From assembly GCA_038106185.1 (NCBI GenBank), contig JAYODE010000004.1, positions 62,001-126,000 on the forward strand: DNA of 64,000 nt, read 5' to 3'. The notes beneath the pieces are model-generated. The model did not search any database. It had not been told where the DNA came from and worked only from the letters and a program-made list of their open reading frames with translations. Both the position numbers and the translations under genes were made by a program. Below, piece after piece: positions 8,741 through 17,558 of this stretch; positions within the stretch are counted from its first letter, which is position 1; each line of letters starts with the position of its first letter. Source of the stretch: UBA4582 sp038106185 (lineage in GTDB: Bacteria > Pseudomonadota > Gammaproteobacteria > Pseudomonadales > Azotimanducaceae).

Positions 8741-11700
8741 CTAGGCGTTCTGCAGCAACTCGGTGATCGGAAACTTGCCGCCAATGCCAAAACCCTGGAC
8801 AAAATCGACGCCTATTTCTCGTAGAATCGCCAACACTGCATCGTTCTCTACATGCTCCGCAATCGTTCTCTTACCCATAAAATGTCCTATTTCATTGATT
8901 GACTTAACGACCGCATAGTCGTCTGGATTTGACTGCAGATCCTTCACGAAGGTACCGTCGATTTTCAGGTAGTCAACCGGCAGGTTGCGAAGATAGGCAT
9001 ACGAGGACAAACCGGTACCAAAGTCATCAAGTGAAAATTGCACGCCCAGAACCTTGAGCTGCTGAATGAAATTGATGACATTATCCAGGCTGCCGACAGC
9101 GGACGTCTCGGTAATCTCAAAACAAATCAATGAGGCAGGTACGCCGGAGCGTTTGAGCGCTGCCAGCACGAACGCCGTAAAATCATCCTCGGCTAATGAG
9201 TTTCCGGACACATTGATTGTAAAGGCACCAAGTGCTTCGAACTTTTCACGGTGAGTCGCAATAAACTCAAAAGCATGGTCAATGACCCAACGGTCAATAG
9301 CACCCATTCGGTTGTAGGTCTCAGCTGCCAGAATAAACCCCTGCGGCGGCATAGGTGTTCCGTTATCATCCAATACCGTTAGCAATATTTCATAGTGCGT
9401 CCGCCCTTCAGCATTTGGATCGATTGGCATAATCAGCTGACAGTTTAGAACGAATCTGTCCTCCGCCAGCGCCTGGTCAATTTGCGAGACAAATTCCATA
9501 CCATCTCGTCGATGCGCCATCTCGGAATTATCCGCTGCATAGACTCGAATACGATCTCGGCCAGCATCCTTTGCTGCAAAACACGCAGCATCGGCATATT
9601 TGAGAATGCTCTGTACTGAGTCTACTTCTCGATCGACCAGCATGACCCCACAGCTTGTCGTCAAGCGAAAGACTGAGTCCTGCCAACGAAACTGAAAGTC
9701 CTTGATGCGGTTGCAAAGCGTTCTGATTAGGTCCATACCCGCACCCGCCTTGCCCTTCTCAATCAACAGGCCGAATTCATCACCACCTAATCGAGATAGA
9801 ATGCTGGCTTTACCGGCAAGGGTTTCCACCATGACCTCAGCAATTTGCGCGAGCAACGCGTCACCACCCTCGTGACCTACGGCGTTATTGATGACTTTAA
9901 ATTGATCAAGATCGAAATAAGCGACGAGTTGCTCGACATCTTCGCGTTTAGCCACGGTCAGCGCTCGATGTAAAGCCCGTTCAAACTCCCTGCGGTTGGG
10001 TAGACCCGTTACGGCATCATGCGCTGCTTGATGCGTCAGTTGATTGTGCATACTCTGCAACATCTGGTGAGCCGCTCGGTCACTCAAAGGGATATCTGTA
10101 TCTTTGAGGATGACCACTCGCTCATCCAGAAGCAGCTTTGCCAGCTCCTCTACCATCAATTCATGGGTCTTGATGCCGCGCCTGTTGACCAGCACAACCG
10201 TGTTTTTGTCGGCGCTGGTCCAGGCAATAATCGCCATCCGCTCGTCTTCGGGTTGATCCAGAAACGCGAGCCACTCGCCCATGTGTAATGCCCTGGCCTG
10301 CTCAAGACAGCGACACCAGTGCCGCTCGTTATTGCCCTCTGCCATGAGTTGCTTGCGCAGCGCGTCGCGGCGCTCGACTCTGCCGAATCCAAGGATTTCG
10401 GCGATCGAACCAACCGGCTCATCCGGCACCTGCGCCACGCCATGACGATCAACGATCAACTCGCGCAAATTTTTTAACAGTGGTGCACGTTTACCTGGCT
10501 CATAGGCGATTGAATTGAGGCCCTGCTCAATCTGCGCAAGAAGGACTTCCGGGGTCATATAACGGTGGTCCCTGCCCGAATCAGCACGGCCCTCTAGATG
10601 CTCAACTACCTGATCCAGAATTTGAATTTGGCGGCGCCAATCATTGCTGCTTCGGCCCTGTCTTAGATGGGTATTGACCAGCAAATTGCGCCAGCCAGGC
10701 ATAAGCAATCGCATCAGCACATGAGGAATACGGCGACCAGAAAGCCGATGGTCCAGCTCAGCTATCACTGCCCGCTGGGCACTGATGAGCGTCTGCTGAC
10801 CCTCACTGGTTCTCACTATGCGTTGAACATTACCTGCAAACGCCTTGGATTGTCCTGCGACCAGCGGCGCCAATTGACTCAAGGCTGTATGGAATACCGC
10901 TGGGTCTGCATCAAAGTTGTTGGTGATTTGCGCAATAATTTGATCAACTTCTTGACGCATATTGGCGGACTCACTACCACCCAGGCGCGCCAATTGATTG
11001 ATCACTTGCAGAGCACCGTGTGGAACCTCGCCGTCCCGAAGAAGGTCCTCACCCGCTGCCACCTTGCCCAAGGTCAGTTCCAGCCGTCGAATCCAGGCCT
11101 TGGCGCTGCTAGACAACAGTGTATCCTGTTCTATGGTGTCTACTAGCCCCTCGACGACATCCAGGCTTCGAGATACCTCGGGCGCTAACCGCCGATCAGC
11201 ACCTGCGGCAGCAAAGGCATCGAGCAACTGACCTCGAATATTCACTCGCGATTCGGCGTCAACCGGGGGTGTCATTCGCCGTAACAGCTGTTGCATTTCC
11301 AGTTTATCGACAGAGTCATCTTTACCGTCAGCGGCGGGTATCAGCGTCTGAGTCGCTTGCGACATTAAAGTATGTATTGCGCTAAATGTATCGCCAAGTG
11401 TTCCACTGCTATCAGCAGGGGTTTGAATGTTTGGCTTTGCTGGCGCTGCTTCGAGCCTTCGAACTGAAGAAGCCTGAACGCCATTTTGGGGCACTTGTCG
11501 GTGTTGCCGCAATTCGGCGTAGAGTGCGTCCAGCTCAGCCCGCATACTGTCGGCAGAAGACTTGTCCGTATCGTCATCTTCGTCAGCAAGACCTGATGCA
11601 TTTTGACCCAGCGCCCTATTGAAGTCTGAAGTATTTCCAGGTCTGGTTTGGACACCTTTACGGGGGTCTCGCCCTGTCGAGTTGATGGGGTCTCGCGATT

Positions 11701-12988
11701 TTGATGGGGCCGACCGGACTCGGCGATTGGGACTGGAAACCCCTGTCACATCCTTATCAACATCAGCAAATAATTTACTGTCCTCCAGTATTCGATTGAT
11801 AGCAAGACAGAGCTTTTTGAACAAGGGTAAGGCTTTCGTCTCAAAGCCAGAATAAAAAATTTGTCGAATCGCCGGATTGAGATCTAACTGACGGATCGCC
11901 TGACCAAACGCCTGACAGAAGGTCGCGATACTCATAGGGTTGGTTTCTTTATGGCCCCAGGATTCAACCACTCGACCCAGTCGCGCACGAATTGCACCTT
12001 GATCTTTTTCATAAGCTCTTTCACTGCGCGAAATAATATTGGCGATCGCCAACCAGTCCTCAAAGTCGTTAGTGTCCACCAGCGACAGGGGTGCAGGATC
12101 CACTCGAGCCTTGTGCTCGCTCGACTTGACCAAACTTCGTTCCTCACGCAGCCCAGCAAGACTGCGGGGATTATCGAACTGATCCAAAATCTCTCGAATG
12201 AACGTCTGACCTACCGCCTCTCTCGCCCCTTCGAGGATCGACTTGGCAGCAAAATACTCACTTTGAAGAGAATTGGATGTTGCATCCCGCGCCAGACGCA
12301 GTAATTCTTCATCCATGTAGGAGAAAAAAACCGAGTTCATTTTTGGTAATACTTTAGTCAGGACCCCGCGAATCGACGCGAAAAGTCTGCGGAATTCATC
12401 ACGCGCGACGGGGCCCACCAAGCCGCCAGGATCTGCCTTTCTGGTCATGCCGGGTTGCTGAGGATGCGGCTCTCGAGCGGTGCTTGACTGACTGTCAGCT
12501 TGGTTTGGCAAGACAAGAGCTGGCCGATCTGCTGTCGAGGCTGATACCGAAAGAGTTATCGCGTTCGAAGGATTCGCCGAGGCCTGATTCTTACGCAGCG
12601 GACTTTGTGCATTTGGAACTGAATATGTGCTGAAGGGTTTCGCCTGCGCCTCCTGACGATGGGCATGAGCCAATAAACTATCCAAGACCACTGCATTTAT
12701 GCCGCCTTGAAACTGGATACCTATGCCCGTGTCCATGACTCGAACGATGGTACCCTCAAGGCGGAAGTGCTGCTCTTTGACTTCGCCAGGAATGGCGAAG
12801 TGAATGCCCACCAGTTCGCCTGCTTTGAGGCCAGTGCTGGCGCTACTGCGATGCCTGCTTGGGATATCAACTAACAACATGCCTTCGGCACAAAAATCTT
12901 GTATGGCGCAGCGCCAAGAGCGCCCCAGGCTCGGATGCACCAGTGCATCGAGCCTTATTCCATACCTTCGGCTGCTTCGCTTTTCCAT
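8741..12988 (-). CDS. PilZ-DUF1631-GGDEF-EAL cyclic-di-GMP protein
   Basis: A 1415-residue soluble multidomain protein. A PilZ domain lies at about 1-110: the RSSRRYGIRLDALVHP motif starts at residue 3 and binds c-di-GMP in the family. The long DUF1631 region (about 190-850) holds FFSYMDEELLRLARDATSNS and QTFIREILDQFDNPRSLAGL. A GGDEF domain (about 980-1145) has an intact RLGGDEFG site. An EAL domain has YEILL in place of EAL, plus metal and base residues in FEITET, SLDDFGTGLSSYAYLRNLP, LKIDGTFV and AEHVEN, so both activities could be live. ATG 12988 has GCGAGAAG 6-7 bases upstream; a frame from 13039 adds 17 residues. No membrane segments are seen. It stands alone after a 436-bp intergenic region with a tandem repeat. 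Confidence 0.87.
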   Translation of the reverse strand: MEKRSSRRYGIRLDALVHPSLGRSWRCAIQDFCAEGMLLVDIPSRHRSSASTGLKAGELVGIHFAIPGEVKEQHFRLEGTIVRVMDTGIGIQFQGGINAVVLDSLLAHAHRQEAQAKPFSTYSVPNAQSPLRKNQASANPSNAITLSVSASTADRPALVLPNQADSQSSTAREPHPQQPGMTRKADPGGLVGPVARDEFRRLFASIRGVLTKVLPKMNSVFFSYMDEELLRLARDATSNSLQSEYFAAKSILEGAREAVGQTFIREILDQFDNPRSLAGLREERSLVKSSEHKARVDPAPLSLVDTNDFEDWLAIANIISRSERAYEKDQGAIRARLGRVVESWGHKETNPMSIATFCQAFGQAIRQLDLNPAIRQIFYSGFETKALPLFKKLCLAINRILEDSKLFADVDKDVTGVSSPNRRVRSAPSKSRDPINSTGRDPRKGVQTRPGNTSDFNRALGQNASGLADEDDDTDKSSADSMRAELDALYAELRQHRQVPQNGVQASSVRRLEAAPAKPNIQTPADSSGTLGDTFSAIHTLMSQATQTLIPAADGKDDSVDKLEMQQLLRRMTPPVDAESRVNIRGQLLDAFAAAGADRRLAPEVSRSLDVVEGLVDTIEQDTLLSSSAKAWIRRLELTLGKVAAGEDLLRDGEVPHGALQVINQLARLGGSESANMRQEVDQIIAQITNNFDADPAVFHTALSQLAPLVAGQSKAFAGNVQRIVRTSEGQQTLISAQRAVIAELDHRLSGRRIPHVLMRLLMPGWRNLLVNTHLRQGRSSNDWRRQIQILDQVVEHLEGRADSGRDHRYMTPEVLLAQIEQGLNSIAYEPGKRAPLLKNLRELIVDRHGVAQVPDEPVGSIAEILGFGRVERRDALRKQLMAEGNNERHWCRCLEQARALHMGEWLAFLDQPEDERMAIIAWTSADKNTVVLVNRRGIKTHELMVEELAKLLLDERVVILKDTDIPLSDRAAHQMLQSMHNQLTHQAAHDAVTGLPNRREFERALHRALTVAKREDVEQLVAYFDLDQFKVINNAVGHEGGDALLAQIAEVMVETLAGKASILSRLGGDEFGLLIEKGKAGAGMDLIRTLCNRIKDFQFRWQDSVFRLTTSCGVMLVDREVDSVQSILKYADAACFAAKDAGRDRIRVYAADNSEMAHRRDGMEFVSQIDQALAEDRFVLNCQLIMPIDPNAEGRTHYEILLTVLDDNGTPMPPQGFILAAETYNRMGAIDRWVIDHAFEFIATHREKFEALGAFTINVSGNSLAEDDFTAFVLAALKRSGVPASLICFEITETSAVGSLDNVINFIQQLKVLGVQFSLDDFGTGLSSYAYLRNLPVDYLKIDGTFVKDLQSNPDDYAVVKSINEIGHFMGKRTIAEHVENDAVLAILREIGVDFVQGFGIGGKFPITELLQNA

Positions 12989-13424
12989 AGCGCTTCTCGC
13001 ACGAGTCCATATGACCGCCTCAGGCTGCCATGCTAGCAAACCTGAGCACTTCTGCGAGGGGCGAGCAACCCTGCTGCTGGATCGGGCCGATTAACGGCGC
13101 TCAGCTTGAGGTGAAGACACTGTGACGAGGACAAAAAAACCTGAGTAGCAACGCACCAACGCCCGACTTTTTTCCGGTCAGCGCTATATTATGGCTCTGA
13201 ATCCGGGTTATTTCTCGGTGCTATCTTTCAGGGCTATCTTTCAGGGCTATGTCTCAGGGCTATCTTTCAGGGCTATCTTTCAGGGCTATCTTTCAGGGCT
13301 ATCTTTCAGGGCTATGTCTCAGGGCTATGTCTCAGGGCTATCTTTCAGGGCTATGTCTCAGGGCTATGCGCTGCTGATTTAGAAGAGGGGGATCTGCCTG
13401 ACCAAGGCGCTTAACCGGACCAAT
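12989..13424. other. Intergenic region between glpK and the c-di-GMP gene
   Basis: 436 bp with no supported gene. It should hold the promoter of the PilZ-DUF1631 gene, though I see no clear sigma-70 hexamers. Its main content is the 13-bp tandem array at 13221-13363. An open frame across the array (13191-13382) encodes only the repeat and has no ribosome site. Confidence 0.7.
13221..13363. repeat. 13-bp tandem repeat, 11 copies of two variants
   Basis: Eleven perfect-length units alternate between A (CTATCTTTCAGGG) and B (CTATGTCTCAGGG) in the order A A B A A A A B B A B. The variants differ only at positions 5 and 7 of the unit. There are no other mismatches, which means recent expansion or conversion. 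The array sits downstream of the glpK stop and upstream of the c-di-GMP gene. Confidence 0.95.
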
Positions 13425-14906
13425 TCAAGTGCTGCGCACGCGAGCCACAGCGGCCTGCCAGCCCTGATAGAGCGCAAGGCTGTTAGCCTCAGACATCTGC
13501 GGCAAAAAATCACGTTCCTTTTGCCATTGATACTCTATGTCTTTAACTGACGCAAACACGCCGATCTGCAGGCCCGCAAGATAGGCTGCACCCAGTGCGG
13601 TGGTTTCGGTCACCCGCGGTCGGACCACAGGGATTCGCACCAAATCAGCAAGACACTGGGCAATCCAGTCGTTCGCTACCATGCCCCCGTCGACCCGCAG
13701 CGCAGTGGGACTGACACCGTCACTCGCCATAGCATCCATCAGGTCTCGGCTTTGATAACATACCGACTGCAGCGTTGCTGTTACGATATCTGCTACGCCT
13801 GTATCGCGGGTCAGGCCGAGTAGCGCTCCTCGCGCATTGGCATCCCAATAGGGTGCGCCCAATCCCGTGAATGCGGGTACCAGGTAGACACCTCGAGCAT
13901 CCGAATGCGCGCCTGCAATTGCCTCGGTCTCAGCTGCATGCTTAATCAGGCCAAGTCCGTCACGTAACCATTGAACAGCTGCGCCGGCGACAAAAATACT
14001 GCCCTCCAGCCCGTAAGTAACCTGACCCTTTAGTCGATAGGCGATAGTTGTGAGTAATTTGCTCGAAGATTTAACCGCCTTGGCACCCGTATTCATGATC
14101 ACGAAACAACCGGTGCCATAGGTACTCTTGGTCATACCATCGGCAAAGCAACACTGACCAATCAGAGCCGCCTGTTGATCGCCCGCCATACCTGCAATGG
14201 GAATCTCGGCGCCAAACAGGCTGACCTCGGTAACACCAAAATCTGCCGCGCTATCTTCCACTTGCGGTAAAACTGCGGCGGGGATGGTTAATTGCGCAAG
14301 GAGGTCCTTATCCCAGGTCTGGTCATGAATGTTAAACAGCATGGTTCGAGAAGCGTTGGTCGCATCGGTCTTGTGAGATTGTCCACCGGTCAAACGCCAC
14401 AGCAAAAACGAGTCGATGGTGCCAAATGCGAGTTCGCCGCGCTCGGCTCGCGCTCGAGCACCCGGAACATTATCCAACAACCATTTTATTTTGGTCGCCG
14501 AAAAGTAAGGATCCAACAACAGCCCCGTCTTGGCGGAAATCTGTGCCTCAAATCCAGCAGCTCGTTGCGCGTCACAATAATCCGCGGTCCGCCTATCCTG
14601 CCAGACAATCGCATTGTAGATGGGTTCGCCGGTAATGCGATCCCAGATTACCGTTGTCTCCCTTTGGTTTGTGATGCCAATGGCTGTCACTTCAGTTGCA
14701 TCAATACCGGCCTCGACAATCACCTGCCGCGCCACCGAGAGGGTACTTTCCCAGATATCCTTCGGGTCATGCTCAACCCAGCCATCCTGCGGAAAGTGCT
14801 GAGTAAATTCCTGCTGCGCTACAGCCAAAACCTCAGAGGACTCATTGAACATAATGGCTCGAGAGCTGGTTGTACCCTGATCTATGGCAAGTATAAATGC
14901 CGGCAT
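13425..14906 (-). CDS. glpK: Glycerol kinase
   Basis: Phosphorylates glycerol with ATP to sn-glycerol-3-phosphate in the cytoplasm. The 493-residue FGGY kinase has the N-terminal phosphate loop AIDQGTTSSRAIMF, NQRETTVIWD, VWQDRRTADYC, DATNASRTMLFNI, GMAGDQQAALIGQ with the catalytic aspartate, STYGTGCFVIMNTG and the C-terminal RVDGGMVANDW. Length matches E. coli GlpK (502). ATG 14906 has GGAG 9 bases upstream. Neither glpF nor glpD is next to it, so it is separated from the usual glp genes; the neighbours (thiolase, acyl-CoA dehydrogenase) are lipid-related. Confidence 0.96.
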   Translation of the reverse strand: MPAFILAIDQGTTSSRAIMFNESSEVLAVAQQEFTQHFPQDGWVEHDPKDIWESTLSVARQVIVEAGIDATEVTAIGITNQRETTVIWDRITGEPIYNAIVWQDRRTADYCDAQRAAGFEAQISAKTGLLLDPYFSATKIKWLLDNVPGARARAERGELAFGTIDSFLLWRLTGGQSHKTDATNASRTMLFNIHDQTWDKDLLAQLTIPAAVLPQVEDSAADFGVTEVSLFGAEIPIAGMAGDQQAALIGQCCFADGMTKSTYGTGCFVIMNTGAKAVKSSSKLLTTIAYRLKGQVTYGLEGSIFVAGAAVQWLRDGLGLIKHAAETEAIAGAHSDARGVYLVPAFTGLGAPYWDANARGALLGLTRDTGVADIVTATLQSVCYQSRDLMDAMASDGVSPTALRVDGGMVANDWIAQCLADLVRIPVVRPRVTETTALGAAYLAGLQIGVFASVKDIEYQWQKERDFLPQMSEANSLALYQGWQAAVARVRST

Positions 14907-15209
14907 AAGCCGCACTCCGTTGAATAAATTGCACTGGCTGAACCTAGCTTAGGTCCTTTGGCTCCTGCCTTTACTGTGCGACATCTGCGCATAACTTTCA
15001 ATCCGCAGATCGAGTCTATTAGCCCCAACTGCGGCTGAAACGGCGTTTGGCGCTCGTTGCAGCCGAATCTTTGCTGTAATTAGCTGAATCTATAGCCCAA
15101 CATCACTAACGCAACGGGATCCAGCAACCCTTGTATCTGCGCTTCATATGAGTGCACAATAGCTCCTCCTAATAACACCGCACGCTTGAATGCAAAAACT
15201 GGAGGCATA
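14907..15209. other. Divergent intergenic region glpK / thiolase
   Basis: 303 bp between two divergent genes, so it must hold both promoters. I see no recognisable operator, RNA or small gene. GGAGG at 15201-15205 is the thiolase ribosome site. Confidence 0.6.
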
Positions 15210-16397
15210 ATGCGAGACGTAGTGATAGTAGACAGTGTAAGAACCGGGTTAGCCAAAGCTTTCCGCGGCACCTTCAATATGACCCGCCCTGACGATATGC
15301 TGGCCCATTGTATTGATTCCTTGCTGGCCCGTAATGGCAAGCTTGACCCTGCGGAAGTCGAAGATGTCATCGTCGGCGCGGCAAGCCAGACCGGCGAGCA
15401 AGGTGGCAATATTGCCCGCCTGGCTGTCATTCTGTCGCAACTGCCTGTAACCACCTCTGGCACGACCATTTCACGGGCCTGCTCATCTGGCTTGAATTCA
15501 ATCGCCTTTGCCGCTAACCAGATCGCCAGTGGCTGCTCCGACATCATCATCGCTGGCGGTGTCGAATCAATCTCTGCAGGCACACGTCAAACACCGGGAA
15601 AATCCAATCCTCACCCGACGATCAAGAACATATCTCCACATATCTTCATGGCTATGGGCAACACAGCTGAAGTCGTAGCCAGACGCTACAACGTCTCCCG
15701 CGAAGCCCAGGACCAATTCTCTTTTGAGTCCCAAATGCGCACTGCGGCGGCACAAAAAGCCGGGTTGTTTGATGACGAAATCATGCCAATGAAGACTAAG
15801 TGGGCCAAAGTCATCAACAAAGAGACCAAAGAAACCGAACTGGTTGATGGCGTTTGCGTCGGTGATGAGTGTAATCGTCCGGATACTACCCTTGAAGGTC
15901 TTCGTTCACTGAAGCCGGCCTTTGAAGAAGATGGTACCGTCACTGCCGGTAACGCTTCACAGCTGTCTGATGGCGCCTCTATGACGCTGGTGATGAGCGC
16001 TGAGCGTGCTGCACAACTGGGACTGGAGCCTATGGCCTACTTCCGCGGTTGGACAGTCGCGGGCTGTGAGCCAGATGAAATGGGTATTGGCCCGGTATTC
16101 GCGATCCCCAAACTCCTCAAGGCACGCGGCTTAACCATGAACGATATCGACCTGGTCGAGCTCAACGAGGCATTTGCGTCTCAGTGTCTCTACTCGCGTG
16201 ATGCTTTGGGCATAGACCCTGCAATCTACAATGTCAACGGTGGCTCCATCTCTATCGGTCACCCCTTTGGCATGACGGGCTCACGACTGACGGGCCACCT
16301 GGTTCGTGAACTTAAGCGTCGAAACAAAAAATTCGGCCTGGTCAGTATGTGTATAGGTGGCGGCATGGGCGCCGCAGGCCTGTTTGAAGCCTGCTAG
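15210..16397 (+). CDS. Acetyl-CoA C-acyltransferase (thiolase)
   Basis: Condenses or cleaves beta-ketoacyl-CoA with CoA, in fatty-acid oxidation or acetoacetyl-CoA metabolism. The 395-residue product has the acyl-accepting cysteine C91 in SRACSSGLNSIAF, GGVESIS, NEAFASQC with the asparagine/glutamate pair, the catalytic histidine in NGGSISIGHPFGMTGSR, and the second cysteine in SMCIGGGMGAAGLFE. ATG 15210 is preceded by GGAGG; an earlier frame from 15186 lacks one. A strong terminator follows, so it is transcribed alone, without a fadB-like partner. Sequence cannot separate a degradative from a biosynthetic role. Confidence 0.93.
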   Translation: MRDVVIVDSVRTGLAKAFRGTFNMTRPDDMLAHCIDSLLARNGKLDPAEVEDVIVGAASQTGEQGGNIARLAVILSQLPVTTSGTTISRACSSGLNSIAFAANQIASGCSDIIIAGGVESISAGTRQTPGKSNPHPTIKNISPHIFMAMGNTAEVVARRYNVSREAQDQFSFESQMRTAAAQKAGLFDDEIMPMKTKWAKVINKETKETELVDGVCVGDECNRPDTTLEGLRSLKPAFEEDGTVTAGNASQLSDGASMTLVMSAERAAQLGLEPMAYFRGWTVAGCEPDEMGIGPVFAIPKLLKARGLTMNDIDLVELNEAFASQCLYSRDALGIDPAIYNVNGGSISIGHPFGMTGSRLTGHLVRELKRRNKKFGLVSMCIGGGMGAAGLFEAC

Positions 16398-16426
16398 CCG
16401 ATAGCGCTGAGCGATCCGCGCGATAC

Positions 16427-16459
16427 AAAAAAAGGGCTTCTGTTGAAGCCCTTTTTTTT
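16427..16459 (+). terminator. Strong Rho-independent terminator after the thiolase
   Basis: GGGCTTC pairs with GAAGCCC around the 4-base loop TGTT, flanked by seven A on the left and eight T on the right. The near symmetry means it could stop transcripts from both directions. Confidence 0.93.
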
Positions 16460-16474
16460 GGCCCACAACAGGCG

Positions 16475-16592
16475 GGCTTTATCGCAGAAGAGCTTATCGC
16501 AAAAGGGCTTATCTCAGACAGCAGCTTATCGCAGAAGGCAGCTTATCGAAAAAGGCCGCTTATCGAAAAAGGCAGGTTATCGACAGGCGCAG
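16475..16592. repeat. 17-bp degenerate tandem repeat, about 7 copies
   Basis: Copies of GCTTATCGCAGAAGGCA with substitutions and 1-2 bp length changes lie between the thiolase terminator and the end of the alpha/beta hydrolase gene. No coding meaning is seen. Confidence 0.85.
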
Positions 16593-16615
16593 ATTTGGCG
16601 CGCCTCCACCAAACA

Positions 16616-17488
16616 CTATTCCCAGGCTTGAAGTACTGCCTGCAAACGTTCAATAAAGGCCAGGGGCTGATCGAGGAAAAGATGGTGCTGTGCATCGGCC
16701 AGACTGTAGACCTCGAGACCAGTATTCAACGACTGCATATACGCTGCGCTTTTAGCACTGAAAGACTCACTCTGCTCGCCATAAATCAACGCCAGTCTGG
16801 CTGTAATACCCCGTAGATCCGCGGCACTGTCGATTCCTGAACGCCGGGCCTCCAGCCTCGAATTTAATTCGTCATCAAACTTCCAGAGCCAGCCATCATC
16901 ATCGAACTCCACAGAGTGTCTGGCAATATGGTCGACGATGTACTGATTGGCACATTGTTGCGGCGGCTGTAACCGAAATCGGGACATGGCGATCTCACGA
17001 GTCGGATACACCTTGGGTCGCCCCAAGCGAGTAATATCGCGATCCGGGTCTCGATGCTCCTCAGGATCGCGCACGCCGGCATCGACCAACACCAGACCTT
17101 TGAACCGATTTGGCGCGACCGCGAAGGTTCTCAGCGCCATAATGCCACCGAAACTATGCGCCACCACCAGGGTATCCTTCGGCATGGCAAGCGCATCAGC
17201 GACCGCTAAAATCTCGCGCGCATAGGTGTCAGCTGAGTAGCTGTCTCTATGGTCACTGTCGCCCATACCGGACAAATCCAGAGCCGCAACCTGAAAATCG
17301 TCCTTGAATGCCGGCGCAATAAAATCCCACCAATGTGCGTGCGCGTTATGACCATGAATAAACAGCAAGCCTGGCTTCCCCGCCGGGCTCCAGCTCAGAT
17401 AGTTGATATCGGAACCGTCAACTTCTACTTTGGCCGCCGTCGAGGGTACTTCTATCGCATCCCAGAACCACTGCGGTGAATCTGTCAT
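16616..17488 (-). CDS. Alpha/beta hydrolase
   Basis: A 290-residue soluble hydrolase. The oxyanion segment LLFIHGHNAHAHWWD, the nucleophile elbow VAHSFGG with S112, and a late histidine in DAQHHLFLDQP give a standard triad. Similar proteins act as esterases, epoxide or meta-cleavage hydrolases; the substrate is not predictable. ATG 17488 has the excellent site GAGGAGGACAG; an open frame from 17605 is an artefact. The start is about 70 bp beyond the stop of the acyl-CoA dehydrogenase gene, on the same strand, so the two are probably co-transcribed. Confidence 0.88.
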   Translation of the reverse strand: MTDSPQWFWDAIEVPSTAAKVEVDGSDINYLSWSPAGKPGLLFIHGHNAHAHWWDFIAPAFKDDFQVAALDLSGMGDSDHRDSYSADTYAREILAVADALAMPKDTLVVAHSFGGIMALRTFAVAPNRFKGLVLVDAGVRDPEEHRDPDRDITRLGRPKVYPTREIAMSRFRLQPPQQCANQYIVDHIARHSVEFDDDGWLWKFDDELNSRLEARRSGIDSAADLRGITARLALIYGEQSESFSAKSAAYMQSLNTGLEVYSLADAQHHLFLDQPLAFIERLQAVLQAWE

Positions 17489-17558
17489 CTGTCCTCCTCG
17501 GCGACCCCTCACTGCCTTCTGAGCATCGCTACTTATATTGATGAAGCACTGCGGCCTG

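Noticed and set aside
13221..13363. CRISPR array
   Set aside because: Units are 13 bp, directly adjacent with no spacers, and there are no cas genes in the window.
13191..13382. 63-residue frame reading FRAIFQGY repeats
   Set aside because: It is only the translation of the 13-bp array; no ribosome site and no conserved residues outside the repeat.
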